64,000 bases of DNA, taken from the NCBI GenBank assembly GCA_963576565.1, contig OY755039.1:22585102-22649101 (forward strand), written 5' to 3'. Position 1 is the first letter of the stretch. Each line of letters starts with the position of its first letter. The position numbers and the translations under genes were made by a program. Under the pieces are notes generated by a model. The model saw nothing but the letters and a program-made list of their open reading frames with translations. It was not told the DNA's origin and searched no databases. Positions 57,401-61,383 of the stretch are shown piece after piece. This DNA comes from Aspidapion aeneum. Lineage: Eukaryota; Arthropoda; Insecta; Coleoptera; Brentidae.

Positions 57401-59476
57401 TTTTTCCTATAATTTTATCATAGGTCCTATCAGTCTTCCAAAGCTCAGCTCTCTAGCGTTTCTGGAAGTAGGCAATGTCACTTTTACATAACAACATTTA
57501 TATAGAATATTTTTATAGAAGTAAAATATTGGAGTTCTATAGTTTTATCATAGTTCCTATCAGCTCTCTAGCGTTTTTGGAAGTGGGCAATGTTACTTTT
57601 ACATAAATTTACATTTATAGGGGAGGGAAGTAAATTAGAATATTGGGGTTTTTTGATTTTTTCCAAGGGTTTAGTCATAATTTCTATCAGTCTGCCAGAA
57701 ATGCAGCTTTGTACAGTGAATATCGGTTATAACGACATTGAATATAATTGAATGTCGGTCGTTATAACCGAGCGTCGTTATAGACAAAAAAGGCAAAAAA
57801 CTTGGTTATATATTTTTATTACGAAAAAGTAATTAAATCTGTTAAAATTTTCATTAAAATCTATCTTTTTTAAATATAATGTTATTATGTATTCATATGT
57901 ATTATGTATGTATGTATAGGTGCATACTTAATGTACATTTGTATACAAAATTCACAAACATTCAAATTTTTTACCCCTTTTTTCAAACGTTATTTAATTT
58001 CAATTATTTTCTCAAATTAGGTATACAATGAATCTACTTAGTTACCTAGTAAGTAGTTGGCTTCGAGAACACATTTTCCTTTAGGTCAGATCAACGCTGA
58101 TTGTATTTTTCCCCAATAAGCCAACAATACTTACAAACGGATATTTTGGTACCTGTAAACTAAAAATTAAACAAGTTTCGGTGTTTATTCGGGTAAAAAA
58201 CTTTCCTATCCTTGTTTACCGAATTATCCAGGAAAACTTGTTTAATTTTTAATTCACAGGTACTAAAATTTACGTTTATATTTTTCTTATTGTTGCATTC
58301 TTACGATTTTGGTAGAATACTCTAATGACTAGTATATATTTTTCACAAAATATTTTTTATGTGAGCATTAAAATATTTTTAATCCTGGCCTATCTGAAAT
58401 AAAAAGTTTAAAGAAACAATAAAAAATACCACTTGGCTCGCTGTATCTTTTTGTTTTTTTTGCGTGCATTGAATTTCAGATTTTAAGAAGGAAGGGGGGT
58501 CCGTCTTATCATTAGTACCCGATAGGCCCTTAAACCGACGCTGGATATAACACAGTGACGCACCCAGGAATATGTATTGTGTGGCCCGAGGTGCCATTAT
58601 GCCGTATTTTATGCTATTTTATTTTTATGAAGTATGTAGAAAATATTTTAAAAAAATTTTGCATTGGGGGAGGGGGCAGGTCCTGAAGCCTTTTTTATTT
58701 ATAAAAACTTTATTTTATCTTAAAGTTCTTTTTATAGATTTTTTTATAAAAAATCCAACGGTCAAATTGAATTTTGTCTGTCAGATTTAGTTTTTATAAT
58801 ATCATAAAATTAGTATTTTTGTTATGGATTGAGTTTTACTCAATTTTTAAAATCAGCGTGAAATGTTCTTTAAAATGACCGATCACACTCAATATTTAAA
58901 TAAAAAAAATTTTTTTATTGTATTTTGCATTTTTATTATTGATTTGATTTGATGACCCCTTTATTTCTGATACATTTTTTAATTTTAATAATTTTAAAGT
59001 ATTTTAAACTCACTTAATCATTGAAAATAAAACATAAAAATAGAAAGAAAAATATAAAAATTACAATTAATATAAATAATTAAATCCTCCTTCTCCATAA
59101 AGAAATAGGAATCTTGTGTAATACCTCTTAAACTTAAAGTGACAGATCAAATTTGATAGTTAGATTTTTTATAAAAACCCCAACCCCAACACTTTTTCTA
59201 ATTACGACACTGGACCTCAGTTATACTAACCTCCCAGTTATCATCAATTTCAAACTGACCACCACTGGTGTAATTGTGATTTCTTATATCTTTAGCAAAT
59301 TCCAGAAGAATATCATCGGTTATGTCCCTTTTATATTTGGCCCACGTAGTCCAAATTGGCTCTTTGATCATTTTTTCGTTGGGGTGATCAGAAGGTTTTC
59401 CCAAATAATTGTTAACTGCATAAAGGTGGGCTTCTTTTGGGTTATCTTTTGAGACCACTGTGAGTGTTAAATTATT
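13045..59476 (-). CDS. Glycoside hydrolase family 31 protein, MYORG/NET37-like, 5'-incomplete, eight exons
   Basis: Exons in coding order: 59476-59231, 56865-56709, 44028-43841, 39869-39754, 23101-22982, 17869-17731, 16113-15951, 13226-13045. All junctions are GT..AG and in phase, giving 1311 nt (436 residues plus TAA). The product is a retaining alpha-glycosidase of the family whose best-known member is the membrane-anchored MYORG, in the secretory pathway. Seen in order: [41 protein letters not shown], the nucleophile block [11 protein letters not shown] (Asp at 43868-43870), [10 protein letters not shown] (the proposed acid/base segment, 23059-23067), [48 protein letters not shown] and [10 protein letters not shown] near the end. 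The catalytic residues are assigned by analogy with MYORG. Missing are the N-terminal anchor and the AHWYGG-type beta-sandwich, which should lie upstream. One exon (22982-23101) is too short for a simple ORF scan. Introns are packed with mobile DNA, mostly in the opposite orientation. Confidence 0.92.
13508..13882. mobile_element. Foldback hairpin element, about 150-bp arms
   Basis: The left arm (13508-13660, with GAATTGAGATAAAAGTAAAG and GGTTCTTACTAGTTTGGAAA) is repeated inverted at 13735-13882. A related, partly lost copy with the same words lies at about 57050-57160. No ORF. Confidence 0.75.
13985..14260. repeat. Two tandem units of a roughly 150-bp repeat; more units at 57270-57720
   Basis: Each unit contains GTTTTATCATAGTTCCTATC, TCAGCTCTCTAGCG, GGCAATGTTACTTTTACAT-like wording and GGGGAGGGAAGTAAA. 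Both here and at 57 kb the array follows the same hairpin element, so hairpin plus array is one repeat family. Confidence 0.75.
15485..15900. repeat. Dispersed tandem repeat, about 317-bp unit; relatives at 26100-26560 and 42690-43260
   Basis: CAATCCTGTCT..TTATAAACTCATTATT.CTGAACCGAT recurs 317 bp apart (15492 and 15809), with AAGATGTCGGACAGAAT and GTTAAGTGGTTCTTAC between. The same word order appears at 26.1-26.6 kb and 42.7-43.3 kb. No coding potential. Confidence 0.7.
15951..16113 (-). CDS. GH31 exon 7 in window
   Basis: 163 nt, phase 0 in and 1 out; acceptor CGTTCTTTTAG, donor GTAATA. Encodes [40 protein letters not shown] and FAIYD. Confidence 0.91.
17731..17869 (-). CDS. GH31 exon 6 in window
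   Basis: 139 nt, phase 2 in and 0 out, acceptor TTTCTTTACAG, donor GTAAGT. Encodes [35 protein letters not shown] and PWDFKNVT. Confidence 0.92.
18135..18702. repeat. Duplicated 110-bp block with AACCGCGGCCCCGTGTAAAT
   Basis: The segment at 18135-18244 recurs at 18592-18702 almost unchanged (AGAGTAATAAxAATATAAAG, CCCTATTCGTGGCGGTCATT, AGAATCCCCGGCG). Spacing is 457 bp. Function unknown. Confidence 0.75.
18703..19060. repeat. Three tandem units of about 125 bp ending in GATAGATAGTTAGTTAG
   Basis: Units carry CACTACGTGTGTACCAAATT, TCATCCAAAT and GGGGGTGGGGGTAG. The array ends at about 19030-19050 in a (GATA)(GTTA)n tail that looks like the 3' tail of a non-LTR element, which is an inference. 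Confidence 0.65.
19151..19320. repeat. GC-rich 14-bp minisatellite
   Basis: About 12 units of GTTGGCGGCGCC plus GA or CA; the GA and CA forms alternate, giving a 28-bp higher-order unit. Because 14 is not a multiple of three, open frames occur in several frames on both strands, and none is evidence of a gene. Very GC-rich against an AT-rich background. Confidence 0.9.
19880..21249 (+). pseudogene. Penelope-like element: truncated, deleted reverse transcriptase plus GIY-YIG endonuclease
   Basis: Two reading-frame pieces. 19880-20110 holds the RT fingers ([19 protein letters not shown] and following). 20176-21249 (357 aa) holds the RT active site [12 protein letters not shown] (YVDD at 20215-20226), a linker, and the GIY-YIG domain [15 protein letters not shown] (from about 20800) with RIKEHK and the downstream [11 protein letters not shown]lu helix. 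Between the pieces, near 20115-20160, the frame changes and the stretch that should contain the rest of motif A and motif B is missing, so an internal deletion of the RT core is likely. The 5' end is lost as well. Penelope-like elements replicate through RNA with this fused RT/endonuclease. The copy cannot be autonomous. It lies in the GH31 intron between exons 5 and 6, antisense to that gene. Confidence 0.9.
20867..21111 (+). repeat. 245-bp direct repeat, copy 1 (Penelope ORF)
   Basis: Every base of this segment is repeated at 22452-22696 in the same orientation. It encodes the second half of the GIY-YIG domain. Confidence 0.95.
21272..21314 (+). ncRNA. Hammerhead-ribozyme-like motif B, in the Penelope 3' region
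   Basis: Stem I TCTC (21272-21275) pairs with GAGA (21311-21314). Core CTGAAGA (21276-21282) fits C-U-G-A-N-G-A. One extra U precedes stem II GCCATC/GATGGC (21284-21289 with 21297-21302). GAA at 21303-21305 is followed by the self-complementary ACGT (21306-21309) as a minimal stem III, then C17 at 21310. A four-base palindromic stem III cannot close in one molecule but could in a dimer, as reported for minimal hammerheads. Published work describes hammerheads in Penelope pseudo-LTRs; this one begins 22 bp after the ORF stop. Confidence 0.6.
21768..21917. repeat. End fragment of an AACGTT-rich TIR family; related copy at 36480-36625
   Basis: TGGTAATGCTTTTACATGAA through TTTTGTGCTTAGTGGG matches 36480-36622 closely. 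The terminal word resembles the TTGTGCTATGTGGG end of the element at 21976-22921. The AT-rich, AACGTT-rich stretch at 19340-19560 resembles the left part of that element, so the Penelope copy may lie inside one member of the family. Confidence 0.6.
21976..22921. mobile_element. TIR element carrying a captured Penelope fragment
   Basis: Ends are ATCCCACATAGCACAA (21976-21991) and its exact complement TTGTGCTATGTGGGAT (22906-22921). The body is AT-rich with many AACGTT words. It has no transposase frame but includes 22452-22696, a 245-bp copy of the nearby Penelope ORF. The target duplication is not obvious, so the superfamily is open. Confidence 0.75.
22452..22696 (+). repeat. 245-bp direct repeat, copy 2 (captured Penelope segment)
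   Basis: Identical to 20867-21111 by eye over its whole length. Flanking bases on both sides differ from copy 1, so the boundaries are sharp. Confidence 0.95.
22982..23101 (-). CDS. GH31 exon 5 in window, DKDS segment
   Basis: 120 nt, phase 2 in and 2 out; acceptor TTATTTCAG, donor GTAAGT. Encodes the end of the Arg codon, then [39 protein letters not shown] and two bases of Met. Found by following phase from its neighbours; it fills exactly the gap between GWR and MVLPDMIGG. The right end of a TIR element lies 61 bp beyond its donor. Confidence 0.88.
23689..24305. mobile_element. PIF/Harbinger-like MITE (TAA target duplication)
   Basis: Ends AGGTGGTCGCCCACTTGTCC and its complement (one mismatch) are flanked by TAA at 23686-23688 and 24306-24308. 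The ends are GC-rich. Nested inside, from about 23915, is CCCACTAAACACAAAA with AACGTT-rich DNA, a piece of the TIR family seen at 21.9 kb. Confidence 0.75.
24850..25640. repeat. Dispersed repeat; parts recur near 49465-49560 and 51300-51445
   Basis: The TGCTATCACGGCACC..CATGCATAAAACGAA-like stretch (24858-24925) recurs at 49465-49540. AATGATTAAATATTTAAAAG..GGACGGCCGCATAAAA-like wording (25583-25640) recurs at 51392-51445. No ORF or termini recognised. Confidence 0.55.
25641..27715. other. GH31 intron DNA, no gene recognised
   Basis: AT-rich. Contains the 26.1-26.6 kb relatives of the 317-bp repeat and, at 27175-27560, GGGGTAATACCGCC and ATTACCCCAAGG-type words in opposite orientations that may be a decayed foldback. 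Confidence 0.45.
27722..28834. mobile_element. pogo/Tigger-like element with a nested TTAA element
   Basis: Left end CAGTGTGTTCCGGTTATAAC and right end (complement) CAGTATACTTCGGTTATAAC share a 25-bp imperfect inverted repeat, each next to TA (27720-27721, 28835-28836). The left half repeats CGGTTATAACGTAC. No transposase frame. Its right flank runs into the TA microsatellite that received the errantivirus. Confidence 0.7.
28042..28781. mobile_element. piggyBac-like MITE(s) with TTAA duplications
   Basis: TTAA-CCCATTTTGGGCC at the left (TTAA 28038-28041) and GGCCCAAAATGGG-TTAA at the right (TTAA 28782-28785). A second, related left end TTAA-CCCTTTAGGCC with ATGCGTTAACGCAACA lies at 28624, so a short 154-bp copy (28628-28781) may sit beside or within the longer one. 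TTAA targets and CCC..GGG ends are the piggyBac signature. Confidence 0.7.
28835..28918. repeat. (TA)n microsatellite, left part
   Basis: About 84 bp of nearly pure TA, interrupted by the errantivirus insertion; it resumes at 36414. Confidence 0.95.
28919..29340 (+). repeat. Errantivirus 5' LTR with TATA box, initiator and poly(A) signal
   Basis: TATAAA at 29203-29208, an initiator-like TCATTC at 29232-29237 (likely start near 29234, the right spacing from TATA), and AATAAA at 29288-29293 in what would be R. U3 carries a 43-bp direct duplication (CATCATTAGTTTAATATCTT.. at about 29049 and 29127). Confidence 0.93.
29340..29358 (+). other. Primer-binding site, tRNA-Ser-like
   Basis: TGGCGCTGCGAACAGGATA starts at the last base of the LTR. 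The complement ends in GCGCCA and resembles the 3' end of a serine tRNA, as used by the 17.6/297 group. The tRNA identity is from memory of that group and not checked. Confidence 0.7.
29586..29600 (+). CDS. Four-codon uORF in the leader, overlapping the splice donor
   Basis: ATG at 29586 is the first ATG after the predicted start at 29234; I see none in between. The frame is ATG TTT TTT CTG TAA. The stop codon lies within the donor GTAAGTAA that starts at 29597. In unspliced RNA this is a minimal uORF 12 bases before the gag ATG; in spliced RNA the same ATG would be joined to env. Confidence 0.6.
   Translation: MFFL
29597..29604 (+). promoter_or_regulatory. Predicted splice donor for subgenomic env RNA
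   Basis: TCT/GTAAGTAA is a near-consensus donor. The best acceptor is TTCTTCAG ending at 34490; joining 29596 to 34491 keeps the env frame open and puts a hydrophobic amino terminus on it. Another acceptor-like TTCTTTTCAG ends at 34474 but leads out of frame. Confidence 0.6.
29613..30974 (+). CDS. gag: Errantivirus Gag
   Basis: 453 aa from ATG 29613. Residues about 100-250 ([20 protein letters not shown] onwards, with [15 protein letters not shown] and [15 protein letters not shown]) look like the Ty3/gypsy capsid-like domain. The C-terminal third is Gln/Pro/Asn/Phe-rich. I see no CCHC zinc knuckle, which is usual for errantivirus Gag. The pol frame opens at 30943 in a different frame, overlapping the end of gag by 32 nt, so Pol would need a frameshift. 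Confidence 0.88.
   Translation: MFAKDKTTDNIKTKFLHKLKEGSTSNKDLTSFKTLENQENPTSEEDMQLYSKISLETENLDLDRLEHSLSNLAISNSQGNSTNPPIQPQIPHINTYTQRNMPDETFKLACDFLPTFDGQIEYLENFILACDEFLTTYGTTPTKLNFALNAVKSKLRKEAQLYIFLNPQFKTWDEVKASLQKEFGNPIDLRSLLQSLQNLKTDKNENIQQFFDRIKKFLNEINTKINCEISDVNLKIFHLDQAESTAILPVVSNSPDDLRPVFIQELPKTMTDLQNKISNYNIITNQMFNRYQPKNFSQPQIKNQNTQRQPFLPPPNFRQQSFPQGPINIQSKPINQKFPSNIPAFRKPPMFKHPTPNSKPTPMSGVSTAVFKPLPSTSQQTPFQQAYQQRNPNFFRQTAPFKQHFEELTNLKTHQENSEVSENSESLDFLSNQNSPGKMKLKIIQIFRKSRDI
30943..34510 (+). pseudogene. pol: Errantivirus Pol (PR-RT-RNaseH-IN) with one stop and one frameshift
   Basis: Protease: active-site-like [11 protein letters not shown] from 31048 (Asp-Ala-Gly in place of Asp-Thr/Ser-Gly). 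[25 protein letters not shown], and YMDD at 32252-32263. RNase [15 protein letters not shown] and ETDHNPLVW. Integrase: HHCC finger ([13 protein letters not shown]), then Asp (YIDLYKF), Asp (VFDNGKEF), Glu (SIVERLH). Ends at TAA 34508-34510. Breaks: TAA at 31693-31695 between protease and RT, and a change of frame within A9 at 31937-31945. Everything downstream of 31946 is open for 850 codons. The intact remainder suggests very recent breaks or base-calling errors in the homopolymer. Confidence 0.9.
34491..35964 (+). pseudogene. env: Errantivirus Env with one in-frame stop
   Basis: The frame is open from 34426 and lacks a suitable early ATG, consistent with translation from spliced RNA. A furin-type REKR site (34750-34761) precedes [12 protein letters not shown], the conserved fusion-peptide region of gypsy-class Env, followed by TGNLD and helical segments with several NxS/T sites. 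A TAG at 35545-35547 interrupts the frame. The rest (35548-35964) contains a hydrophobic anchor at about 35806-35870 and an acidic cytoplasmic tail. Env of this group is related to baculovirus F proteins and allows transfer between cells in some members. As it stands the anchor is cut off. Confidence 0.85.
35981..35991 (+). other. Polypurine tract
   Basis: AAGGAAGGAGG directly abuts the AGTAATG start of the 3' LTR; it would prime plus-strand DNA synthesis. Confidence 0.9.
35992..36413 (+). repeat. Errantivirus 3' LTR
   Basis: 422 bp, no difference from the 5' LTR seen on reading both. TATAAA at 36276-36281 and AATAAA at 36361-36366 correspond to the 5' copy. Confidence 0.94.
36414..36476. 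repeat. (TA)n microsatellite, right part
   Basis: Continuation of the TA tract that was split by the errantivirus, with one CA interruption. Confidence 0.95.
37145..37188. repeat. Perfect 18-bp hairpin
   Basis: CACAGACTTCAAAAAAAT (37145-37162) and its exact complement (37171-37188) around an 8-base loop. Flanked by GTCGTAGT on the left and GTCGTAGT on the right, which could be a target duplication. Too short for a standard microRNA precursor. Confidence 0.7.
38217..38619. mobile_element. MITE nested in the Harbinger element
   Basis: Ends CACTGCGTCCCATTTAAAAC and CCCAATTAAAACTT-type complement (GGGACACAGTG), flanked by TA at 38215-38216 and 38620-38621. Tc1/mariner-like by target. No ORF. 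Confidence 0.75.
39090..39440 (+). pseudogene. HARBI1-like transposase N-terminal remnant
   Basis: Across shifting frames one reads a Lys/Arg-rich start, [41 protein letters not shown] and [23 protein letters not shown] pieces, the order and spacing found at the start of Harbinger nucleases (LRMS..FxxLL..VxPxI..ERLxxTLRFLATG). Stops and frameshifts break it repeatedly, and the DDE catalytic part is absent. The element cannot move on its own. Confidence 0.6.
39754..39869 (-). CDS. GH31 exon 4 in window
   Basis: 116 nt, phase 0 in and 2 out, donor GTAGGT at 39753. Encodes [35 protein letters not shown] and two bases of the next Arg codon, as in the xVRxGWRTQ segment of the family. Acceptor is TTATTTTAG. 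Confidence 0.88.
40335..41195 (+). pseudogene. Non-LTR reverse transcriptase fragment (Jockey/CR1-like)
   Basis: An open stretch to 40832 holds [33 protein letters not shown] (motif A), [20 protein letters not shown] (motif B) and [12 protein letters not shown] (FADD active site). After that the reading continues only in pieces: [48 protein letters not shown], with several stops. Both ends are missing (no endonuclease, no 3' UTR). The upstream 40200-40320 segment recurs inverted at 58575-58715. Dead copy in the GH31 intron, antisense to the gene. Confidence 0.85.
41196..43540. other. GH31 intron DNA without recognised genes
   Basis: AT-rich. Contains the third set of the 317-bp dispersed repeat at 42690-43260. 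Open frames near 41840-42140 have no recognisable features. Confidence 0.5.
43545..43729. mobile_element. pogo/Tigger-like MITE, copy 2
   Basis: CAGTCGAACCTCTATAACTC at the left and GAGAGGTTCGACTG at the right, flanked by TA (43543-43544, 43730-43731). 185 bp, with the whole body built from GAGTTATAGA and its inversion. Matches 3911-4084 in the centrin intron. Confidence 0.8.
43841..44028 (-). CDS. GH31 exon 3 in window, catalytic nucleophile
   Basis: 188 nt, phase 1 in and 0 out; donor GTAAGA at 43840. Encodes [32 protein letters not shown] and [17 protein letters not shown]. The Asp of FDAGE matches the GH31 nucleophile. Confidence 0.92.
44159..44233. mobile_element. Tiny hairpin insert with 10-bp direct flanks
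   Basis: GAGACCCTGTATGTATGA and its perfect complement form a hairpin in 44169-44223. GTTCTGACTA occurs on both sides (44159-44168 and 44224-44233). It reads as a very small inverted-repeat insertion with a 10-bp target duplication. Confidence 0.6.
44250..45475. mobile_element. Long-arm foldback element (TA duplication) split by a LINE
   Basis: Left end CAGTGTGTCTACGGATTGAG and right end (complement) CAGTGTGTCCACGGATTGAG, flanked by TA at 44248-44249 and 45476-45477. Without the LINE insert the two halves are inverted copies almost to the centre (about 45100): GGGAATCGCT, AATGAGCCAAAT and GGTGGTTTAGTAG occur in both arms. The right arm holds an extra copy of the GGTCT..AGCAGGAGC..CAGAATCTAA block (45226-45310 and 45366-45450), so one arm gained or the other lost about 140 bp. 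Confidence 0.8.
44362..44891 (+). pseudogene. 5'-truncated LINE 3' end (R1/I-like), in a foldback element
   Basis: The open frame running to 44832 encodes the C-terminal part of a LINE ORF2: [34 protein letters not shown], then a CxxC-x8-H-x4-C finger ([18 protein letters not shown]), and [15 protein letters not shown] short 3' UTR ends in (CTA)n at 44877-44891. The 12-bp duplication ACATGTTTAGAG flanks it (44350-44361 and 44892-44903), so the insertion is exactly delimited. Everything 5' of the RNase H/finger region is missing, typical of incomplete reverse transcription. Confidence 0.87.
45545..45850 (-). repeat. Inverted copy of the centrin-intron repeat
   Basis: Reverse-complement match to about 655-1040, including CAAACTTTGCACAGTCG and ACTCACTCACTCATG wording. 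Confidence 0.6.
46006..48192 (-). mobile_element. RTE-like LINE, 5'-truncated, with 15-bp target duplication
   Basis: ATTTTTGAAACATAT flanks the insert at 45991-46005 and 48193-48207. The minus-strand element ends 3' in a (TA)n tail at 46006-46020, a habit of RTE elements. The 5' end is cut inside ORF2. Confidence 0.88.
46029..48189 (-). pseudogene. RTE-like ORF2 (reverse transcriptase and C-terminal domain), one frameshift
   Basis: First frame (48189-46924, 421 aa): linker after the lost endonuclease, then [35 protein letters not shown] and [19 protein letters not shown] (motif A). Second frame (46874-46029, 281 aa, open from further upstream): [12 protein letters not shown] (FADD, motif C), [17 protein letters not shown], and the C-terminal [19 protein letters not shown] and [11 protein letters not shown] typical of the RTE/BovB group. 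The frame changes near 46940, before the [14 protein letters not shown] segment (motif B). Otherwise intact, so fairly young. It lies in the GH31 intron, in the same orientation as the gene. Confidence 0.9.
48240..48480. other. GC-rich patch, nature unknown
   Basis: About 240 bp with much higher GC than its surroundings (ACGCCTCGCCTGGCTCGCCC, CTTGTTTGCTGGCGCCGTCG). One 121-residue open frame crosses it without any recognisable domain. Could be remnant coding or mobile DNA. Confidence 0.35.
48600..52470. other. GH31 intron DNA, only motif C recognised
   Basis: AT-rich DNA with repeat fragments: 49465-49560 and 51300-51445 resemble 24.9-25.6 kb; 49930-49990 (TACCCGTGAATTTAAAAATC) resembles 56435-56470. 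No coding region recognised. Confidence 0.5.
50074..50121 (-). ncRNA. Hammerhead-ribozyme-like motif C
   Basis: Read on the minus strand from 50121 to 50074: stem I AGTGTT pairs perfectly with AACACT (6 bp). Core CTGAGGA, then stem II GTCC/GGAC (canonical G10.1-C11.1) around CATAA. GAAA follows. Stem III is ACGG/CTGT-type pairing (A-U, C-G, G.U, G-C) with a short loop. C17 is at 50080. This is the cleanest of the three motifs, with no extra base at stem II. No Penelope ORF adjoins it; the next 400 bp upstream on this strand hold a 60-residue open frame without a known domain. Confidence 0.68.
52540..52645 (+). repeat. Direct repeat copy 1, CGCAGAGCGCGCTGCAACAA block
   Basis: Shares GCAGAGCGCGCTGCAACAAA, GTACGTCGCG, CGCAAAACATTTTC and GTCGGTAAATC with 54425-54540 in the same orientation. 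The pair brackets the THAP/P-like relic. Confidence 0.75.
52985..54063 (-). pseudogene. P-element/THAP9-like transposase relic
   Basis: ATG at 54063-54061 begins [15 protein letters not shown]; with a Trp (EIWLQKIP) and VCIKHF this is a THAP zinc-binding domain (C-x4-C..C-x2-H). A stop follows at once, but reading on gives a VPKYLS-type linker (53830-53670), a weak middle part, then [20 protein letters not shown] and [16 protein letters not shown] (about 53310-53210). The last piece is [15 protein letters not shown] (near 53070-53020), the acidic DEI(Y/H)IK segment of P transposases, ending at TAA. Frameshifts and stops break it, and the C-terminal half is missing. P elements use the THAP domain to bind their ends. 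An inverted repeat (52663-52695 against 54246-54280, GGCCGGTCTTT..GGCTGCGGT) and the outer direct repeats may be the element's edges. The THAP assignment is firm; the full P-transposase reading is moderate. Confidence 0.7.
54246..54540. repeat. Right flank of the P-like relic: inverted and direct repeats
   Basis: GGGCCGGTCTTTCTCATGGG mirrors 52663-52695; 54425-54540 is a direct copy of 52540-52645. Further right, AGTGTTCGTAGTGTTTTG occurs at about 54388 and 54972. Confidence 0.65.
55481..55628. mobile_element. 148-bp Tc1/mariner-like MITE
   Basis: CAGGGTTTTCCCGTATATTT and its complement at the other end, about 37-bp inverted repeats (ACACCATATCT included), flanked by TA at 55479-55480 and 55629-55630. 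It is inserted in a TACGATAA-rich repeat that continues to 56240. Confidence 0.85.
56709..56865 (-). CDS. GH31 exon 2 in window
   Basis: 157 nt, phase 0 in and 1 out, donor GTAATA at 56708. Encodes [15 protein letters not shown], the [13 protein letters not shown] strand and an acidic/basic tail. It joins directly to EIDDNWE from the preceding exon. Confidence 0.88.
57050..57720. repeat. Hairpin remnant plus about four units of the 150-bp repeat
   Basis: Same family as 13508-14260: TAGTAAGAACCTTTCATTTT, then units with CAGCTCTCTA, GGCAATGTTACTTTTACATA and GGGGAGGGAAGTAA. Located in the intron between GH31 exons 1 and 2 in view. Confidence 0.75.
58144..58280. mobile_element. Short foldback
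   Basis: GGTACCTGTAAACTAAAAATTAAACAAGTTT and its inverted counterpart (complement at about 58232-58265) enclose a 55-bp centre that is itself partly inverted. Fragments recur near 49940, 50485 and 56435. Confidence 0.6.
59231..59476 (-). CDS. GH31 exon 1 in window
   Basis: Minus strand, 246 nt, phase 0 at both ends. Acceptor AG is the complement of 59477-59478 after an AT/pyrimidine tract; donor GTTAGT starts at 59230. Encodes from [12 protein letters not shown] through [13 protein letters not shown] to EIDDNWE, the entry into the catalytic barrel. No upstream exon was convincingly found between 59477 and 64000. Confidence 0.88.
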
Positions 59477-59525
59477 CTGAAAAATATATTTACAGTAAAT
59501 GTCTACAATCTTTACAATAGCTAGT

Positions 59526-61188
59526 TAGTTCAGGCCCTACGGTGTGTGATACTGCGCTTAATGGTTAAAAGCAACACACTTCCTCTTAATAGACATAAGA
59601 CTCACCCGAAGATTTTACGAAGGGGAACCACCCCCTCAACCCTGGCAGGGAGGGTGTTCCCCCCCCCTCCTTAAAACGTACCTTTTACCTTTTTTTTAAT
59701 AATAACTCGAAAACGGTCCACTTTTCTAAAAATATTCTAAAGATCATTTTGCAAACGGATATTTCCTTTTTATTTCTGTACCTTAGTACCCTCTAAAGGT
59801 AGTGGTTTTAATGTTTTTTTTTTATTTTTCTTGTGGCATTTTGTATCCCACACATTGCTTTTTTCAAAAAAGAATTTTTTTTTCAAAAACCCATTGTATA
59901 CAGTTAAATATTTAATAAGTTAGACATTTCTTTTTAAAGTAGCCGCTTTGAAATAAAATTAAATGTGTTTGTAGAAATCCTCAAATCACACAATAATTTT
60001 GAACGTTCATTTTCTCAGTAAATAATACTTAAGGTGAGTAACACAATATTTTTGATCAGTATTAACTTAAAACTTAATTTTTCGAAATAAATTTCTTTAA
60101 ATTGGGGGGTGAAGGGCATCCCACCTCTCGCCCCCCTCAAAAATGATCTTTTACAGTATTTTAACTTGGCCAAAAACAATTAAGTAACAGTTTTTGAGGC
60201 TGCCCAAAAATCATCTCTAACGATGTATAACAAGCCCCCCTTACATCAGTGCCGCACCTTTTATAGGCATTTAAATAAATGAGGGGTGTGGAATTATTTT
60301 TTCAATTTTGCTGTCCTATATGTCTGCTTTTAAAACTTATTTTTAAAGCTGAATAAATTTTCTTTCCAACGATGTTTATCAGCCCTCCCTTAAGGCAGCG
60401 GTAGATCTAGCACAGACGCACCAAAAAATGGTCAAATTTGGTATGATATAAGGAGGGCGTGTTAAACATCGTTAGAGAGGACGTTTCATCCTTAATAATT
60501 GTTACTTAGTTGTTTTTTGCCAAGTTAAAAGCAAATAATTGGGAAAATACTGCAAGAGAGCATTTTTGAAGGGAGTGAGAGGGGGGATGCCCCCCACCTC
60601 CACTTTAAAGAAGATCAACTAGAAAAAGTCAGTTTTAAGCGATTACTAACCAAAAATAATTTTTTACTCACTCTCATTATTATTTACTGAGTTGTTTGTT
60701 CAACATTTTTGTTCGATTTAAGGATTTCTACAAACACATTTATTTTTATTTTAAGGCGGCTATTTAAGAAAAATATGTCTAGCTTAATTAGTATTTAACT
60801 GTATACAATGGGCTTTTAACCAAAAAATAGTATTAAAGATGAAAAACACCACAAAAATATAAAAAAAATTTTTAAACATTTTTTACTTTTTACGTACGCT
60901 AATGGAACATGCGGCACTGCCTCTAGAAGGTACTAATGTACATCTTTAAAAGGAGCTTAGAAAATGATTTCTAGAAGATTTTTGGAAAAGTTAACAGTTT
61001 TCGAGTTATTAGCAAAAAACTATCAAAAAGCACGTTTAAGGGGAGGGAATTACCCCCCTGCCAGGGTTGCGGGGGTGGTTCCTTTTCGTAAAATATTCGA
61101 GCAAGTCTTATGTCTATCCATACCAAGTGTGTTGCTTCTTTTATTAAACGCAGCATATCGCTTGATTCTCGGATGTAGGGCCTGAACT
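59526..61188. mobile_element. 1.66-kb foldback element with about 800-bp arms
   Basis: TTAGTTCAGGCCCTAC at the left, its complement at the right. The arms stay recognisable inward: AGCAACACACTT, AGACATAAGACT, GGAACCACCCCC, CAACCCTGGCAGGG, ATAACTCGAAAAC and AACGATGT occur in mirrored order, with the centre near 60330. By eye about 70-75 percent alike. No transposase. No clean target duplication. Confidence 0.8.
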
Positions 61189-61383
61189 AAGTAGCCAGGA
61201 AGATTTTCAAAGATGTGCTGGATTTGCGGTAACTATACAGTAAATGATATTGCTGATTCTTGTGGCTCAAGTTCTCCACGGGATCTGGTTGATGCAGCCT
61301 TGGCATTTTGAGATAATCATATGACGGCCGGTTTGGAATAGTAAAGTAAAATCCCTGCACTAAGCGCAATAATAGTAGCTGTC

